Source: Liolophura sinensis (Eukaryota > Mollusca > Polyplacophora > Chitonida > Chitonidae). From it: 64,000 bases of DNA. Location of the stretch: contig NC_088297.1 of NCBI RefSeq assembly GCF_032854445.1, positions 25,431,127-25,495,126 of the forward strand, written 5' to 3'. The notes under the pieces were generated by a model. It saw nothing but the letters and a program-made list of their open reading frames with translations, was not told where the DNA came from and did no database searches. Position numbers and translations under genes: made by a program. The first letter of the stretch is position 1; the number at the start of each line of letters is the position of its first letter. This document shows positions 35,037 to 47,400 of the stretch, in pieces.

Positions 35037-38000
35037 GAGGTGAATACAAATACAAACGATCAAACATAATCTGACGCATAACTGTTTGGCACAGGTGGCT
35101 AGGAGCCAAAGACACATATGTGGGTTAATCTAAACAACATGAAACAAATACCGTCCTTTACAACAAATGGGAAATTAAATGTGGAGGATATTATGGCGGT
35201 TGTTAACCAAAGTTAACCAAGCGATAACCAAACACCAGACTTAATACTTTCTCACTTGGCACTCAGCAGACTACACGTGGAAGTGAGTATAGGTCAAGTA
35301 CTGGTGTAAGCCCACGGTGCCAGGCCACTGTTACAAGGTGAGGCGTCTTGTCTAGGTGTTAAGCATGAAATTTCAAATTAATGATGGGTTTAAATGGTTT
35401 ACGCTAGTTCGGCAGTATTCCAAACCTCTCTTGGCGGGTAGCGGATCCAAGAAAAAAGCAATATTAATATAGCAGCGTTCTGACGCTTTAAAAATCAACC
35501 TAAACCCAACGCCTCAACCCTACTACCGACAACCATAGAGAAATAGAAAAAAACAAACACCGAAAAAATTTCTAAGACTATTTTGAATATTTCTATAACT
35601 ATTCACGCTTTGGCAAGCAGATCATATAAGAGAAAATTCAGTGCATGTCGGTTCTTAGTACAAAGAACCAAGTTAAAATCTAAAGACCTTTCACCGAAGA
35701 GGGCAATGTTTTGGGACTACAATCTGAGGTGAAGACACGCACCAGAGCATTGTAGTCTTTGCCGTACGCAGGATTAATCAACTAGATATATGAGGTTGTA
35801 CTGTGCCCCATTGAAGTTTTTCGGCTGCACGTGGCTTTCGGCCAGAATAGTTTGTCAAGTACCTAGCTGGGTGCAGTGGTTCTCCCTTCCGTCTCTGTTT
35901 GCTTAGCATCATTAGTTTTGCTGATAGTGTGATATATTTATAAGTGAAGAACACATTAAATAAATGAATGTAATGGGAAAAACAACAAGGAAACCGCAGT
36001 TTTCTACAGCCTTGTATCCAGAGACAATCTTAATGACTAGAATGTTTACGTTCCAACACACACGAGTTTTTTTTTTTATATCTGTTGCTCCATATCAGAA
36101 TAATATACATGATGTTAGAATGTTAATGTATAATTTAAAAAAGTGGAATTTTGAAGAAAGGTCATTATCATAGTCAGTGTGATAATTTGTACATATACAT
36201 GATTCTTTGTTACGTTTTGTGTACCGCTGCCCAGCGGCAATCTTCGGTAAATCCGACAGCACGTAAACCAGTTTCATCTTTTCCCTGCAGTCTACCCTAC
36301 GTTATGACAATCGTTCCAAAAAGGTCGCTATAACTGGTGCTGTACCAAGGAATAATTAAGTGAGTTATTTTTGGCTTGAGTATGAACCGTTCATTATTCC
36401 CACAATTACACCGTGTCCATAAATCGGAAGCATTCACTGAAAACAGTGGGCAAATATTGAGCAAAACCACCACGACTTTCCTACGCAGACGTTTCTTCCT
36501 GTTTGTCCAGCGCTAAGCCGCTAGCTAAAACAAACATGGCGCTCTTTGGAAAGCCGGTGTTCTCTAATCCCGCGCCAAATAGCATCAGATTAACAGAAAC
36601 GTGGTTTTTGTCCACGAACTCCCGTCAAAGAAAAAAAAATTGGTCAATGAAATGTCACAAAATGTCTAACTCCGGAAATGCAGCCTTGCCACGGTAATTA
36701 TCTCATATTAATATGTGCACTCCACATGTCTGCATGACTCAATCTAATGTGTAGTGAACAGCTGTGCACATGCGTGGCGGAAGTCGACAAAAAACGATCT
36801 CTGTTATCCAGTAATAATAATTGTTTACAACTGAGATTTAGTTCTGCAGGATATGTTTACGAGAACGAGGGTTCTATTTTGACACATAACTCGTCTTAGC
36901 CCAATTATCTGTCCAGTTTCACATTCAGGCTCATGTCAAAATTTATTTGTTAATTTATTTCTTTGTCTGTCGTTTTATATTTAGCCCAGAGATATAGAAA
37001 GTCCTGTGACTCAAAATGGGATTAAAACCACGTGACGCGGGTGAACTTCTCTTTGAGACAAGCACTTTAACCACGTGCCCACCAACCGCTCCCAACACTT
37101 TATAGTTTTTACAGATTTCTTACTCTGTGGAGAGATATATCCACACCTGTTACTTTTAGATAAACAGAATAATGTGAAGACTATAGCATGGAGAAAGCTT
37201 TGAGCCGCGGTGCCTTAATTAACAATAAATGGCGTGGACAAATGTTAGACAGAGGACAACCGTCTTGAAGCGCGGAGATATAACGCCAGCACGCGATTTA
37301 ATGCAACAATTTTGTCTCATCTTTAAACTCTTCAAATTAAAAAACAAAAAACATCCTTTATGTTTTGGTGCAAACCACTCTAAAGTGTATAATCGCCTTT
37401 TTCAGAATTAGCTGCGCAACTGTTAATTTGGTTGGAAAACCACCTGAGAACGTCTGCTCTAATTACAACATCTGTTATAACGTACATTTAACCTATCACA
37501 GGAATATACGAGTTTTCTCGCAACTGACAGTTGATTGGTTGTTGATGGAATGTTAAATGTCCATTAGCTTTCCTAATAACACGGAGTTATAACGATCTAC
37601 ATCTTTTACGCCATGCACACCTCGCAAGTTTTATTTCAATCAAAGATCTACATTTGGAGCATGTGGTCTTGACATATGCCATATATATGCCTTTCCCTGA
37701 CGTACATTTATCATACTAATATCTCTAATGTGATGCACACGTCGCGAGTTTTCCCCCTTAAAATGATCTGAACGCTTTTCCCTGATGCTCACCACACAAG
37801 TTGTTTTACCAAGCTTGACTGGTTACCAACATGCATGGTGGACCTCCTATAAGTTTTAATAATCAACGTCGACTTTTACTAACAAGATTAGCAAACCATG
37901 GCTAGCATGTAAATGTATTTCTCACGCCGTCTAAAGAGGTCACGTAGCCTTTTGAATGCTGTGCTGTTAGTTCAACGATTATGCACAATGAATAAAGAGA

Positions 38001-39548
38001 AAACATCAGATCGGGTGTCTATTTCATTCAATTGTTTATTCTCATTGGCTCAGTTAAATATCCAATTACTTTCCGTTTTGCAGAATTTAAGCTTAATGAA
38101 GCTGACCCTCACCCCTTCTACTGCTTTTGTGTTTTAGAGGCTCTAGTGAAAACTTTCAGGCTTCGTGATACCTCAGGTTTTTGCCACTAATGCCTCACGC
38201 GTCAGTCGAAGAAAGATTAGGACAAATTCGGACTTCTGTATAAGTACTGCTCACGTTAGAAGAAATCTTCCGTTAAATTCGTACTCCGAGTGATGTTTGA
38301 ATTTTTGTTTATATCACGGAATAATCAGTTCATGATAACGAAATTATCTTCCTGATAATCAATTAATTTTTAAAAAACTCTTCCACTAACTTCGTTCCTG
38401 ACGAGACGAAGGATTGCATTTTCGTCCATCTAACGGATTTTACCGTTACTGTTAACGAGTTAATCCGTAATCGGAACGGCTTAATTTCACTAGACAGACC
38501 AAAACGTTATACTCCACCACTCACGGAACGAATTTAAGGTCACATTCATTTAAGTGCAAATGTAGGCTTCTTAACTACCTTGTCTGGTTTATTTTTCAAA
38601 GGAAAAACTGAACGCGATGAAAATGACAGCGTCACATCTGTGCTTCAACGGACGGTGTCACGTGTTTCATACTCACCCCCACCCCCCATTGTCACTTACG
38701 CCAGTACATTGTATAGCCTAATTCACGAGACAAAATTGTGACAAGGGATAGCAACCTACAACAAGCTAATTACATGATCACATGGTTCAGCTTTAATTAT
38801 TGCTCTGCCGCGCTAATTAGGCGTAATAGCACGTATACTCTTTTATTATTTGTCAGTTACCTCCGCCGGTCGGTCATTATGCCGCGTTTGATGTCAGACT
38901 CATTGTTTTACTGACATCACTTTGTGCTCAACAATTGTCTAATTCAGCCTTGTCGGTCGTATTTAATTGTTATGGTAACGAAGTGAACGATATTTACGAT
39001 TGTATCTGACCGGGTTATAGTGCTTACGTCATTGTGACATGAACACATCCGGTCACGTGAGCACTCTCATGGCCGCGATTGGTCAGTTTGAAAATGCAAG
39101 TATACTTTTTGCTGTGCCTGGCCTTCGCTGCTCTAATAACCGTACATTTCCTACTTGTTACATTACACTTGCGTTTAAACAATATAATATTGACATGCGC
39201 AAGAGCATGTGTGCATAATACTTGCAGTTGATCTAAACGACAAGCCACATACGACTAAGTAATTAATGCCTGATTATGTAGAGTGTATAATTGCTACTGA
39301 ACATAACGTTTAACTTCCCCATGATTGCATAATTTGTTAAACAAACACAGACTGGCTTCCACAGACCAGCCGAAGTACTGGGGATGTCGACGGATTGGGA
39401 GAAATGAAGCAAACATGTGCCTTAGCGTGGGGCTTAATGGTTTTATATCATGTACCGTAGCCAAATGCTCTTCCACCGACACAAACAATACAGGAATATA
39501 GACCACAGTATCCCCAGTCCAGTCCATTTCACAATCGTCCTCCAACAA
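35037..39548. other. Long stretch with no supported gene
   Basis: Checked on both strands. An ATG in strong context at 36535 opens 53 codons (MALFGKPVFSNP...) with a possible GT donor near 36694, but nothing downstream joins it. A reversed tRNA-like piece lies at about 37030-37090. Confidence 0.45.
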
Positions 39549-39760
39549 TACGGAGTAAAACCGTTCTTGTCCGATACAGACCAAAACTGTTCTTGGAAAA
39601 TACAGACCAAAACCATTCTTGTCAAACACAGACCAAAACTGTTCTTGGGAAATACAAACCAAAACCTTTATTTGGCATTACAGACCAAACCATTCTTGTT
39701 CAATACAGACCAAAACCGCTCTTGTCCAATACAGACCAAAATGGCTCTCCACCAACAAAG
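39549..39760 (+). repeat. 26-bp tandem repeat, about eight units
   Basis: The unit is like 'tacagaccaaaaccgttctt' plus gtccaa. Weaker copies continue to about 39820 and again near 40220-40290. Confidence 0.9.
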
Positions 39761-40120
39761 GAAAAAATAATAGGCTGCCGATACACATCAAAATGGTTGT
39801 GTGCCAGTATACACCTAAATCATAGGCGCCGGCAGTTGTTTTGACCTTGAAGTGGGTGGAGTTGGGCGGAAGGCCTGATCACCTATGACAGCAAAACCCA
39901 GTCGGCAAATAATGCAAGCTCCGTACTCCTAGATTGATAGAGATGACGTTTCGGCTAATTTTAGGCCAGTGGCGCGGATAACTGAAAGGTATTTTCTGAT
40001 TAACTGATCACACTTACATCAGGATACGTACAACACTTCAACTCTGATTTCATGTAGGAGACATCTTACTATTTCATTCCTCTTTTGCGGAACGTTTTTA
40101 AAGTTGTGGGTAAATGGGTG

Positions 40121-40153
40121 TGAGGTGAGGTGAGGTGAGGTGAGGGTGGGTGG
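40121..40153 (+). repeat. (GGTGA)n microsatellite
   Basis: Four clear 5-base units followed by a G-rich end. Confidence 0.85.
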
Positions 40154-40404
40154 TGTGTGGTGATTTGCGAATGTCCCCCTTTGCCTTCAGGTTACGACGT
40201 ATCTGATAACTAGATCTAAATGGACAGAGATCAAATGGTTCTCTACTAACACAGACTAAAATAGCTCGGTGCCAACGTAAACTGAAATAGATCTAGACCA
40301 ATGCTGGGCAACACGGTCCTTAACAACATAGGGAGCACAATGGTTCTTTATCATCTTAAATGTTTCCCTTGCAATTAAATATTTTCCAACATTTCAGACC
40401 AAGG

Positions 40405-40735
40405 TTAAGGAACAAATTTCAGCTTATATTTCGGCCATAACCAAGTTAAATGGTCAATGGATTTAAAGTTGAGTAGCAAGTAAAAACAGTTCAAGTAAAC
40501 TCTGAGTCTTCGTCTGAAAGCATCTTCCAACTCGTCTTCCAGCTCTTTTCCTCCAGATCTCTTCATATGAGCTACAAGGAGAGGCCAGAGGTACCGTCGT
40601 GAACGTGAGAGATAGCTTGTGATACCATCGAAGAGTAATGCTTTGGCTCTTGTCCAAATCACTTTGTCAAGGAACTGTTTTGTTTAGTGTCGGACAAATC
40701 TGAATTCACAGCTAACTCAATCTCGCGCTGAACAT
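40405..40735 (-). CDS. Probable terminal exon with a one-base frameshift, unknown protein
   Basis: A strong acceptor ('ctatttttactcaccag' on the minus strand) starts an open stretch DVQREIELAVNSDLSDTK. After an A-run at about 40676-40690 the coherent reading moves to another frame: QFLDKVIWTRAKALLFDGI, then a Ser/Arg-rich part, an acidic KELEDELEDAF helix, an aromatic stretch (YLNCFYLLLNF) and KYKLKFVP before the stop at 40405. Both halves have protein-like composition, and one missing A in the homopolymer would connect them. So this is either a sequencing or assembly slip, an allele, or the start of gene decay. I do not recognise the family and see no upstream exon. Confidence 0.4.
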
Positions 40736-41728
40736 CTGGTGAGTAAAAATAGAAGTGAATACCTTTAGTATAATGAAACGTGTGTATAATGTTGGGAAGT
40801 TGTGCAACTGGAGAGGTTTGGGGAGGTGGCACAATATGTAAACGTGTGCATTTCGACAAGTTCTCGAATTAACAGTTCCGTAACCCTCGACAAATGCAGC
40901 CGTGAGTTCGAATCCAGCTCTGGCTCGCTGGGCCGCGGCTCTACATTACACTAGGTATCTGACTGTAACAACAGATCTGTTGACTAACAGACAGATTCCC
41001 AACTATCACACTGTCCTCGCTGCTCAGTTTTTTCTCTGTATACTGTACGTCTTGATTATGAGTATGTTTGAGTGAAATTGATTAAGGGGCACCTCTCTAA
41101 ATCAGTAAGTAATTGGCAGCATAATGGGGAATGAAGATATATTTTTCACTAAAACAATTAACTGAATAGCTGGACTGGATTGGCAAGTCTGTTGACTTTG
41201 TGCAGAATAATGAAGCGACAAACGCGGTCACAAGCTACGACGCATGCGCATTTCAAAAACGCACTCCACAATCAAGAACATGAAGATCATGAGACTAGGG
41301 ACACAGGACGACCAACCATAACAATCTCATGCTGTGTTCCCACAGGTGTGCTCATAAAAGCTGAAGGTGACTTATGTAAAGATAACAGAATGGATTATAA
41401 GATCTGAGTAGCGATGACAGTGTGATAGTTGGCAAATGCTTACACTCTCACTCGAGAACTTTACCTCGGTTTGTATTTTTTTCCGACCTTTTTTGTGTAA
41501 ATGCTTAAATAGTAGCAAGGTACACGTTCCATATATTATAATGGCCGACGCAGAATTAGCTGAAAAAAATGTAGTGATATTAGTAGTTGATTCTTTGTAG
41601 TAACTGGTCTATCACATTTCATCACGTTTAATAAACCCTAACATGAGAACAATAGACAGGGACTGGCCTCAGGCATGTTCTTGTACGTCAGAGTTTTTTT
41701 TATATTGATGTACTAAATTTAGTGTCAT
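40736..41728. other. Non-coding stretch, no supported gene
   Basis: A SINE head trace with 'gagttcgaatccagc' is at about 40904-40918. No coherent exon. Confidence 0.5.
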
Positions 41729-41816
41729 TTAAAGTTTTATTCAGCTGATGTAAAGTTTTTATTCAGCTGATGTAAAGTTTTATTCAGCTGATGTAAAGTT
41801 TTATTCAGTTGATGTA
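41729..41816 (+). repeat. 21-bp tandem repeat, four copies
   Basis: The unit is 'taaagttttattcagctgatg'-like, in one copy with an extra T. Confidence 0.95.
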
Positions 41817-42114
41817 GATTGCAGCAATTAATTGAAAAAAAGAGAAAAGCCTATTCCCTATCTTTGTACTCTGAATACACAGTGATAGGTACATATAATC
41901 ACTGAAACAGCCGATCTAATGTTTCTTAGACGATTGGATGCCAGTAAAATGAAAAAAATAAAGGTTTGATTTTGGTAGTATAGTGTCTTTGATATATGCT
42001 GGGAAAGCGATAGAGGCAAATTTTAGACAATGGAAATGTTTTAGTTAAATGTCTGAACTGTGCCTTTCTATTACACTTGACATCTTGTCTAATTGTTATG
42101 CGATATATTGTGAC

Positions 42115-42198
42115 TATTTATTTATCTAATTGGTGTTTTACGCCGTACTCAAGAATGTCTCAATTATACGACATCATAATGGTGCGAGGAAACCGGGG
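42115..42198 (-). mobile_element. SINE family A tail fragment
   Basis: 'tggtgttttacgccgtactc' and 'gaggaaaccggg' remain. A trace of the inner core ('tggatggtcgtcgatttcc') lies downstream at about 42349. Confidence 0.8.
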
Positions 42199-43032
42199 AT
42201 TCTTAGTTATATTTATATTTTGACTGAAACATCCAAGAATTCTGTCAGTCCAACAAGGCTAATCAAGCACAGGCACAAGTCTTGTCACGAAACCTTGCTA
42301 TATGGTGTTTGTCTCTTACATTGCTAGTCTAAAGAATCAACAGGCCTCTGGATGGTCGTCGATTTCCGCACAGTGTAAGAAAGTACGTGAAACCCCAAGC
42401 ACTGTTTCTCACAACTCTCATCACAGTATCCCGCTGTCTATCTTTGGTAACATTGCACTAGTGACCAGTCAGACTGGATGGAGTACACACATGCTAACTG
42501 CATGTGCCATATAACGCAGTGGCGTGCTTCTCTCTATTTATGTCGATCTGCTGTTATATATACATTTTTATATCTTAAAGGAAAGCCTAGGTCCGTCCGT
42601 AATATGGTTAGAGTCGGGATTACTCATACTGGCTAACTAACACATATTTGTCCCCACCCCATCCCCACCCCCATCCCTACTCCGTTATCCAGCTGTTTGA
42701 CTTAACTCTCCACACCCCATCCATCAATCAAAGTCCCGTATCGTGGAGAGGTAGTAGGTAACGTAGTGTAACCAGAAACCGATACACATCTGTTCACCGT
42801 CACTCGTAACTTTCTGAGTATAAAACAAACGTTGTCTAAATAATAAAGAATGATATCGCATGTGTGTCGAATTAAATCATGCTAAGGTTTAGGAGTAGAG
42901 ATTTTGGTAGAGACTCATATATGACTGTTTGCTGATAAAGTAAGAAGAAGGCAAGGAATGGGTCGTTATCGGGTATTCTAGCCCGGGGCTGGGAGGGCGT
43001 ATGGGCTTTCATATTTATGGCATCAACGTCAT

Positions 43033-43105
43033 GCTTTTGTGAAGGTCTGACAGCAACCTCCGGATGGTAGTGGGCTTCCCATAATGGTGACCGCCGACGT
43101 ATCAT
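43033..43105 (+). mobile_element. SINE family A core fragment
   Basis: 'gaaggtctgacagcaacctc', 'ggatggtagtgggcttcc' and 'ataatggtgaccgccg' are kept. Confidence 0.75.
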
Positions 43106-43221
43106 TTTCATTTTCATCCATGACCCCAGGTCACATGAGGACATTTATCTCTACATTTGGGCTCACAAATGTCTTCTAACTGACTGTCTTGGTATATTTT
43201 CTAAGCGATGATGCACACAAG

Positions 43222-44438
43222 AAACACTTGTGCTGAAGTCTAGCACAACAACTTGTGTTGAAGTCTAGCACAACAACTTGTGTTGAAGTCTAGCACAACA
43301 ACTTGTGTTGAAGTCTAGCACAACAACTTGTGTTGAAATCTAGCACAACAACTTGTGTTGAAGTCTAGCACAACAACTTGTGTTGAAGTCCAGTACAACA
43401 ACTTGTGTTGAAGCCTAGTACAACAACTTGTGTTGAAATCTAGCACAATAACTTGTGTTGAAATCTAGCACAACAACTTGTGTTGAAGCCTAGCACAACA
43501 ACTTGTGTTGTAGCCCAGTACAACAACTTGTGTTGAAGTCTAGCACAACAACTTGTGTTGAAATCTAGCACAACAACTTGTGTTGAAATCTAGCACAACA
43601 ACTTGTGCTGAAATGTAGCACAACTTGTGTTGAAATCTAGCACAACAACTTGTGTTGAAGCCCAGTACAACAACTTGTGTTGAAATCTAGCACAACAACT
43701 TGTGTTGAATCTAGCACAACAACTTGTGCTGAAGCCTAGTACAACAACTTGTGTTGAAGTGTAGCACAACAACTTGTGTTGAAGTCTAGCACAACAACTT
43801 GTGTTGAAGTCTAGCACAACAACTTGTGTTGAAATCTAGCACAACAACTTGTGTTGAAATCTAGCACAACAACTTGTGTTGAAGCCCAGCACAACAACTT
43901 GTGCTGAAATGTAGCACAACTTGTGTTGAAATATAGCACAACAACTTGTGTTGAAGCCCAGCACAACAACTTGTGCTGAAATCTAGCACAACTTGTGTTG
44001 AAATATAGCACAACAACTTGTGTTGAAGCCTAGCACAACAACTCGTGTTGAAGTCTAACACAACAACTTGTGTTGAAGCCTAGCACAACAACTTGTGTTG
44101 AAGCCTAGCACAACAACTTGTGTTGAAATCTAGCACAACAACTTGTGTTGAAATCTAGCACAACAACTTGGGTTGAAATCTAGCACGACAACTTGTGTCC
44201 AAATCTAGCACAAACAACTTGTGCTGAAATCTAGCACAACGACTTGTGCTGAAATCTAGCACAACAACTTGTGTTGAAATCTAGCACAACAACTTGGGTT
44301 GAAATCTAGCACAACTTGTGTTGAAATCTAGAACAACAACTTGTGTTGAAGTCCAGCACAACAGCTTGTGCTCAAATCTAGCACAACAACTTGTGCCGAA
44401 ATCCAGCACAACAACTTGTGCCGAAATCTAGCACACAA
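43222..44438 (+). repeat. 25-bp satellite array, about 48 units
   Basis: The unit is 'tagcacaacaacttgtgttg' plus aaatc. Each unit holds the inverted arms CACAA and TTGTG around CAAC. In some units the arms extend to CAGCACAA / TTGTGCTG without mismatch, and shortened units have CACAACTTGTG, a palindrome with an odd centre. Related but disordered words continue to about 44760. Confidence 0.97.
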
Positions 44439-47400
44439 ATGTTTTTACTCCAACACAAACATGTGGTAAATGCATGTGAATTACGCAGGTTTGTGTCACA
44501 AAATGAAAAAAACACACTTGTGCTGAACTAAAATGAGGAAATTTATGCACATCAACCAAACTTGTGTAGCAACAACAAAAACTACTGTATCTTGCAACAC
44601 ACTGTGTATAAAAGCCAACATGTAGTGTGTTCAGTTCTTTCATCATTTTCACATGTTAATGGAACACAAAATAGAATTGTTCAAATATGACACAAGACTT
44701 TTGATGGAAAGAACACAAGTTTGCGTTCATATAACACAAGTGCTTTTTGTGTGCATCTAACATTTTAAACCGTAAAAACTACACGTATCCGATAAACATC
44801 ATAGTAAGATACAGGCGAATGAGCAAATAGGTAACTCTTTTAAAAGAAAATTCAGCTTTGATAATCAAAGATCCTTACATCAGCTGGAAAAAGAATAAAC
44901 TGCTTACATTAATTTCAGACTGGGGAGTTATGATAAGAACGGGTCTGTTAATATACAGATGCACCAGTATGTCGCCTTGGGCGCGAGTTTGTAGCTCTGA
45001 ATCTGTATGTACCATTGGTGAATGAAGCAGCGAAAATAAAGATATCTTACTGAAATCACGTATATATGTATGTATAGAGATATATATATATATTTAGCTG
45101 GAGATATGATCTGGCTTGCCATCAGTCAGAGTTTATTGAAGGGTTTCTATCTCTCTTGGGTTTTTTTACACTGGAGTGATGGGAAGGGGCCTACTGGCAT
45201 CAATTTCAGATGCTCCACTTTTCTTGCCACCGCGTCCCTTACTCGTTATTAGTTCCTGCCTTTATCATTCCTCGTAATCAACTCCCACCCCCGCACTGGC
45301 TTCTCCGGGGCACCCCTAACTGCGAACGGAGCAACATCTGTGCTAATGACAAACGCAAGAATCAGTGAATTTACATCTTTCCATGCCGCTTCCTGGGAGT
45401 TCTCGTGACGTCAACGCACAACTCCACCTTCCTTGAATGTTGTCACAGGAGACCTGCGCAGTTCGGTGGGTTGCTATGGTCACCACGCCTACTCAACCAC
45501 TTCCGGCTAATTGTAATCTAGATGTATCATACTCATGTGACATTAAATAACATCCTATGGGTTATCAGCCAAACTGTGGTTTCCAACTTCTCGCTTAATT
45601 TGTGTTGCATCCGTTGGTGATGATGGAGACACTCTGTATTTGCAATAAACTTTTATACCACAAAGGAAAAAGGCGATGAAATCAGTAGAGCGCTGGATTA
45701 ATCTAAACAAATCCAGATGAAGTAAACTTGACAGTCTATTACGCCTCTACGTAACGGCTATTATGTCCCTTTATAACCAAAATCGCGTACATTTCGCCAC
45801 ATGAAATAGACTTTAACTTCTGTTATGAATGGCATAATGTCGAATTTGAATTTAATCATCAAAACAGACATCCATAAACCAGCCATAAATCATAATGAGT
45901 TTTCCAGGCCAATAACTGCAAGGCCAATTCCCACCAACGTTGACTACAACTAAGAAAGAATATCAAGTATAAATTTCAGACTGATTCATGAAAAGAGAAG
46001 CAGTCAACAGTTTTCAACGATGTTGGAAGACGCAAGGAATATTATGTACAAATAAGTCGTTGACGAATGCGATGAACATTTGACCGATTCACCTGAATAT
46101 CTCTTAGTTAGCGAGAACACTCTCATAAACAATGCATCGTCTAGTACTTTTGGAAGTCTTAATTCATACACACACCTTGTCGAATACTGACCTACACAGG
46201 GTTTCAGAACCTTAGCAGAACCAAATGTCAACTGTTTTAATGTTAGGATATTACCATTATATCGTACAACCTCAAACAAATAAAAGGAAAAACCAAGATC
46301 AAGTTTGAGTCACATCCCTACTATAAATTTTGACAATCTGTCCAACCTATGAAGACAATCGGTAAGCAAGAGATCCAGATCAGATTTCAACCACGAAACT
46401 TTCGATTTAGACCGCCAAAATCCCTGAACTAGCTCTGTCTATATTTGCCAACATTAGTGCTATAATCTCTGCAGAATTTAAAAAACACCGATAGAGTAAA
46501 GGTTGATGGATGCGCGAGGCACCAGAGAGGAGGTACAGAGGAGGAGGAGAATCATACCGCCGGACCACATCTGGACTTTATTTGGCCCCTGCCTCATACC
46601 AAATGGTGGTTGTCTCGTTTACTGAGGGAACCCAAGTCGTATGTTACCCAGTCAAGAATTCGTCAGCCTGTCAGTCGACTTCACCGTATCTCTCCAAAAT
46701 CGACTGTTAACCCAAGCCATGCCGAGTCTATCATTTTAACTTGTTCCTGTCGGGTTTACGCCCCCTGTAGGTTTCAGTCATAGGTCACCATTTTGTTTCT
46801 ACACCTACATTACCACCGTCTGTATACCCACAGACTGTTCTAGTCTCTTTATCCCACCTTTTTTTTATAACACCCCCACACCTTTTGATCTACCTTTTCA
46901 CACATGGTTTAGTGCTTCCATTTGTGTTCATAACGCTTTTACAAGCGTTTTTCAACCAGTAAGCATTTCCACATGCTTCTAAATTCTCCTTGTTTACATC
47001 TGGCACAGCTGAGACGGCGAAAGAGTCAACGTAACTGTATTAGTGCTGGCATATGATGTAATTCGACGTAACAACATCAAAACATCGATGTAAATATACG
47101 GCAGTTGCCGAAACCACAGTCCGTTTCAGTGGAATGGACTTTGGCATGTGTCTTACACAGCTGATCAGAAATGCTGACGCAAACCACATCCTGCATTGGC
47201 GTGTACATCTATCACCCTTGTTGCGGGCATTCTACGGCGTCAGACAGAACATCTTGGTTCGTTAACTCTGAAGCCCTTCTTGTCCCCACGGAACTTCAAA
47301 AGCGTTGCATTCTAACGTAGACGTGAAACACTTCAGGTGGAAATGTGTGTTTGTTTATATAGGACCCTTCCAGAATGTTTTGAAAAGATTATATCTTTCG

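Noticed and set aside
36535-36694. First exon starting MALFGKPVFSNP
   Set aside because: The start context is good, but there is no downstream exon, family match or convincing donor.
43222-44438. CRISPR array
   Set aside because: Units are contiguous without unique spacers and the DNA is eukaryotic.
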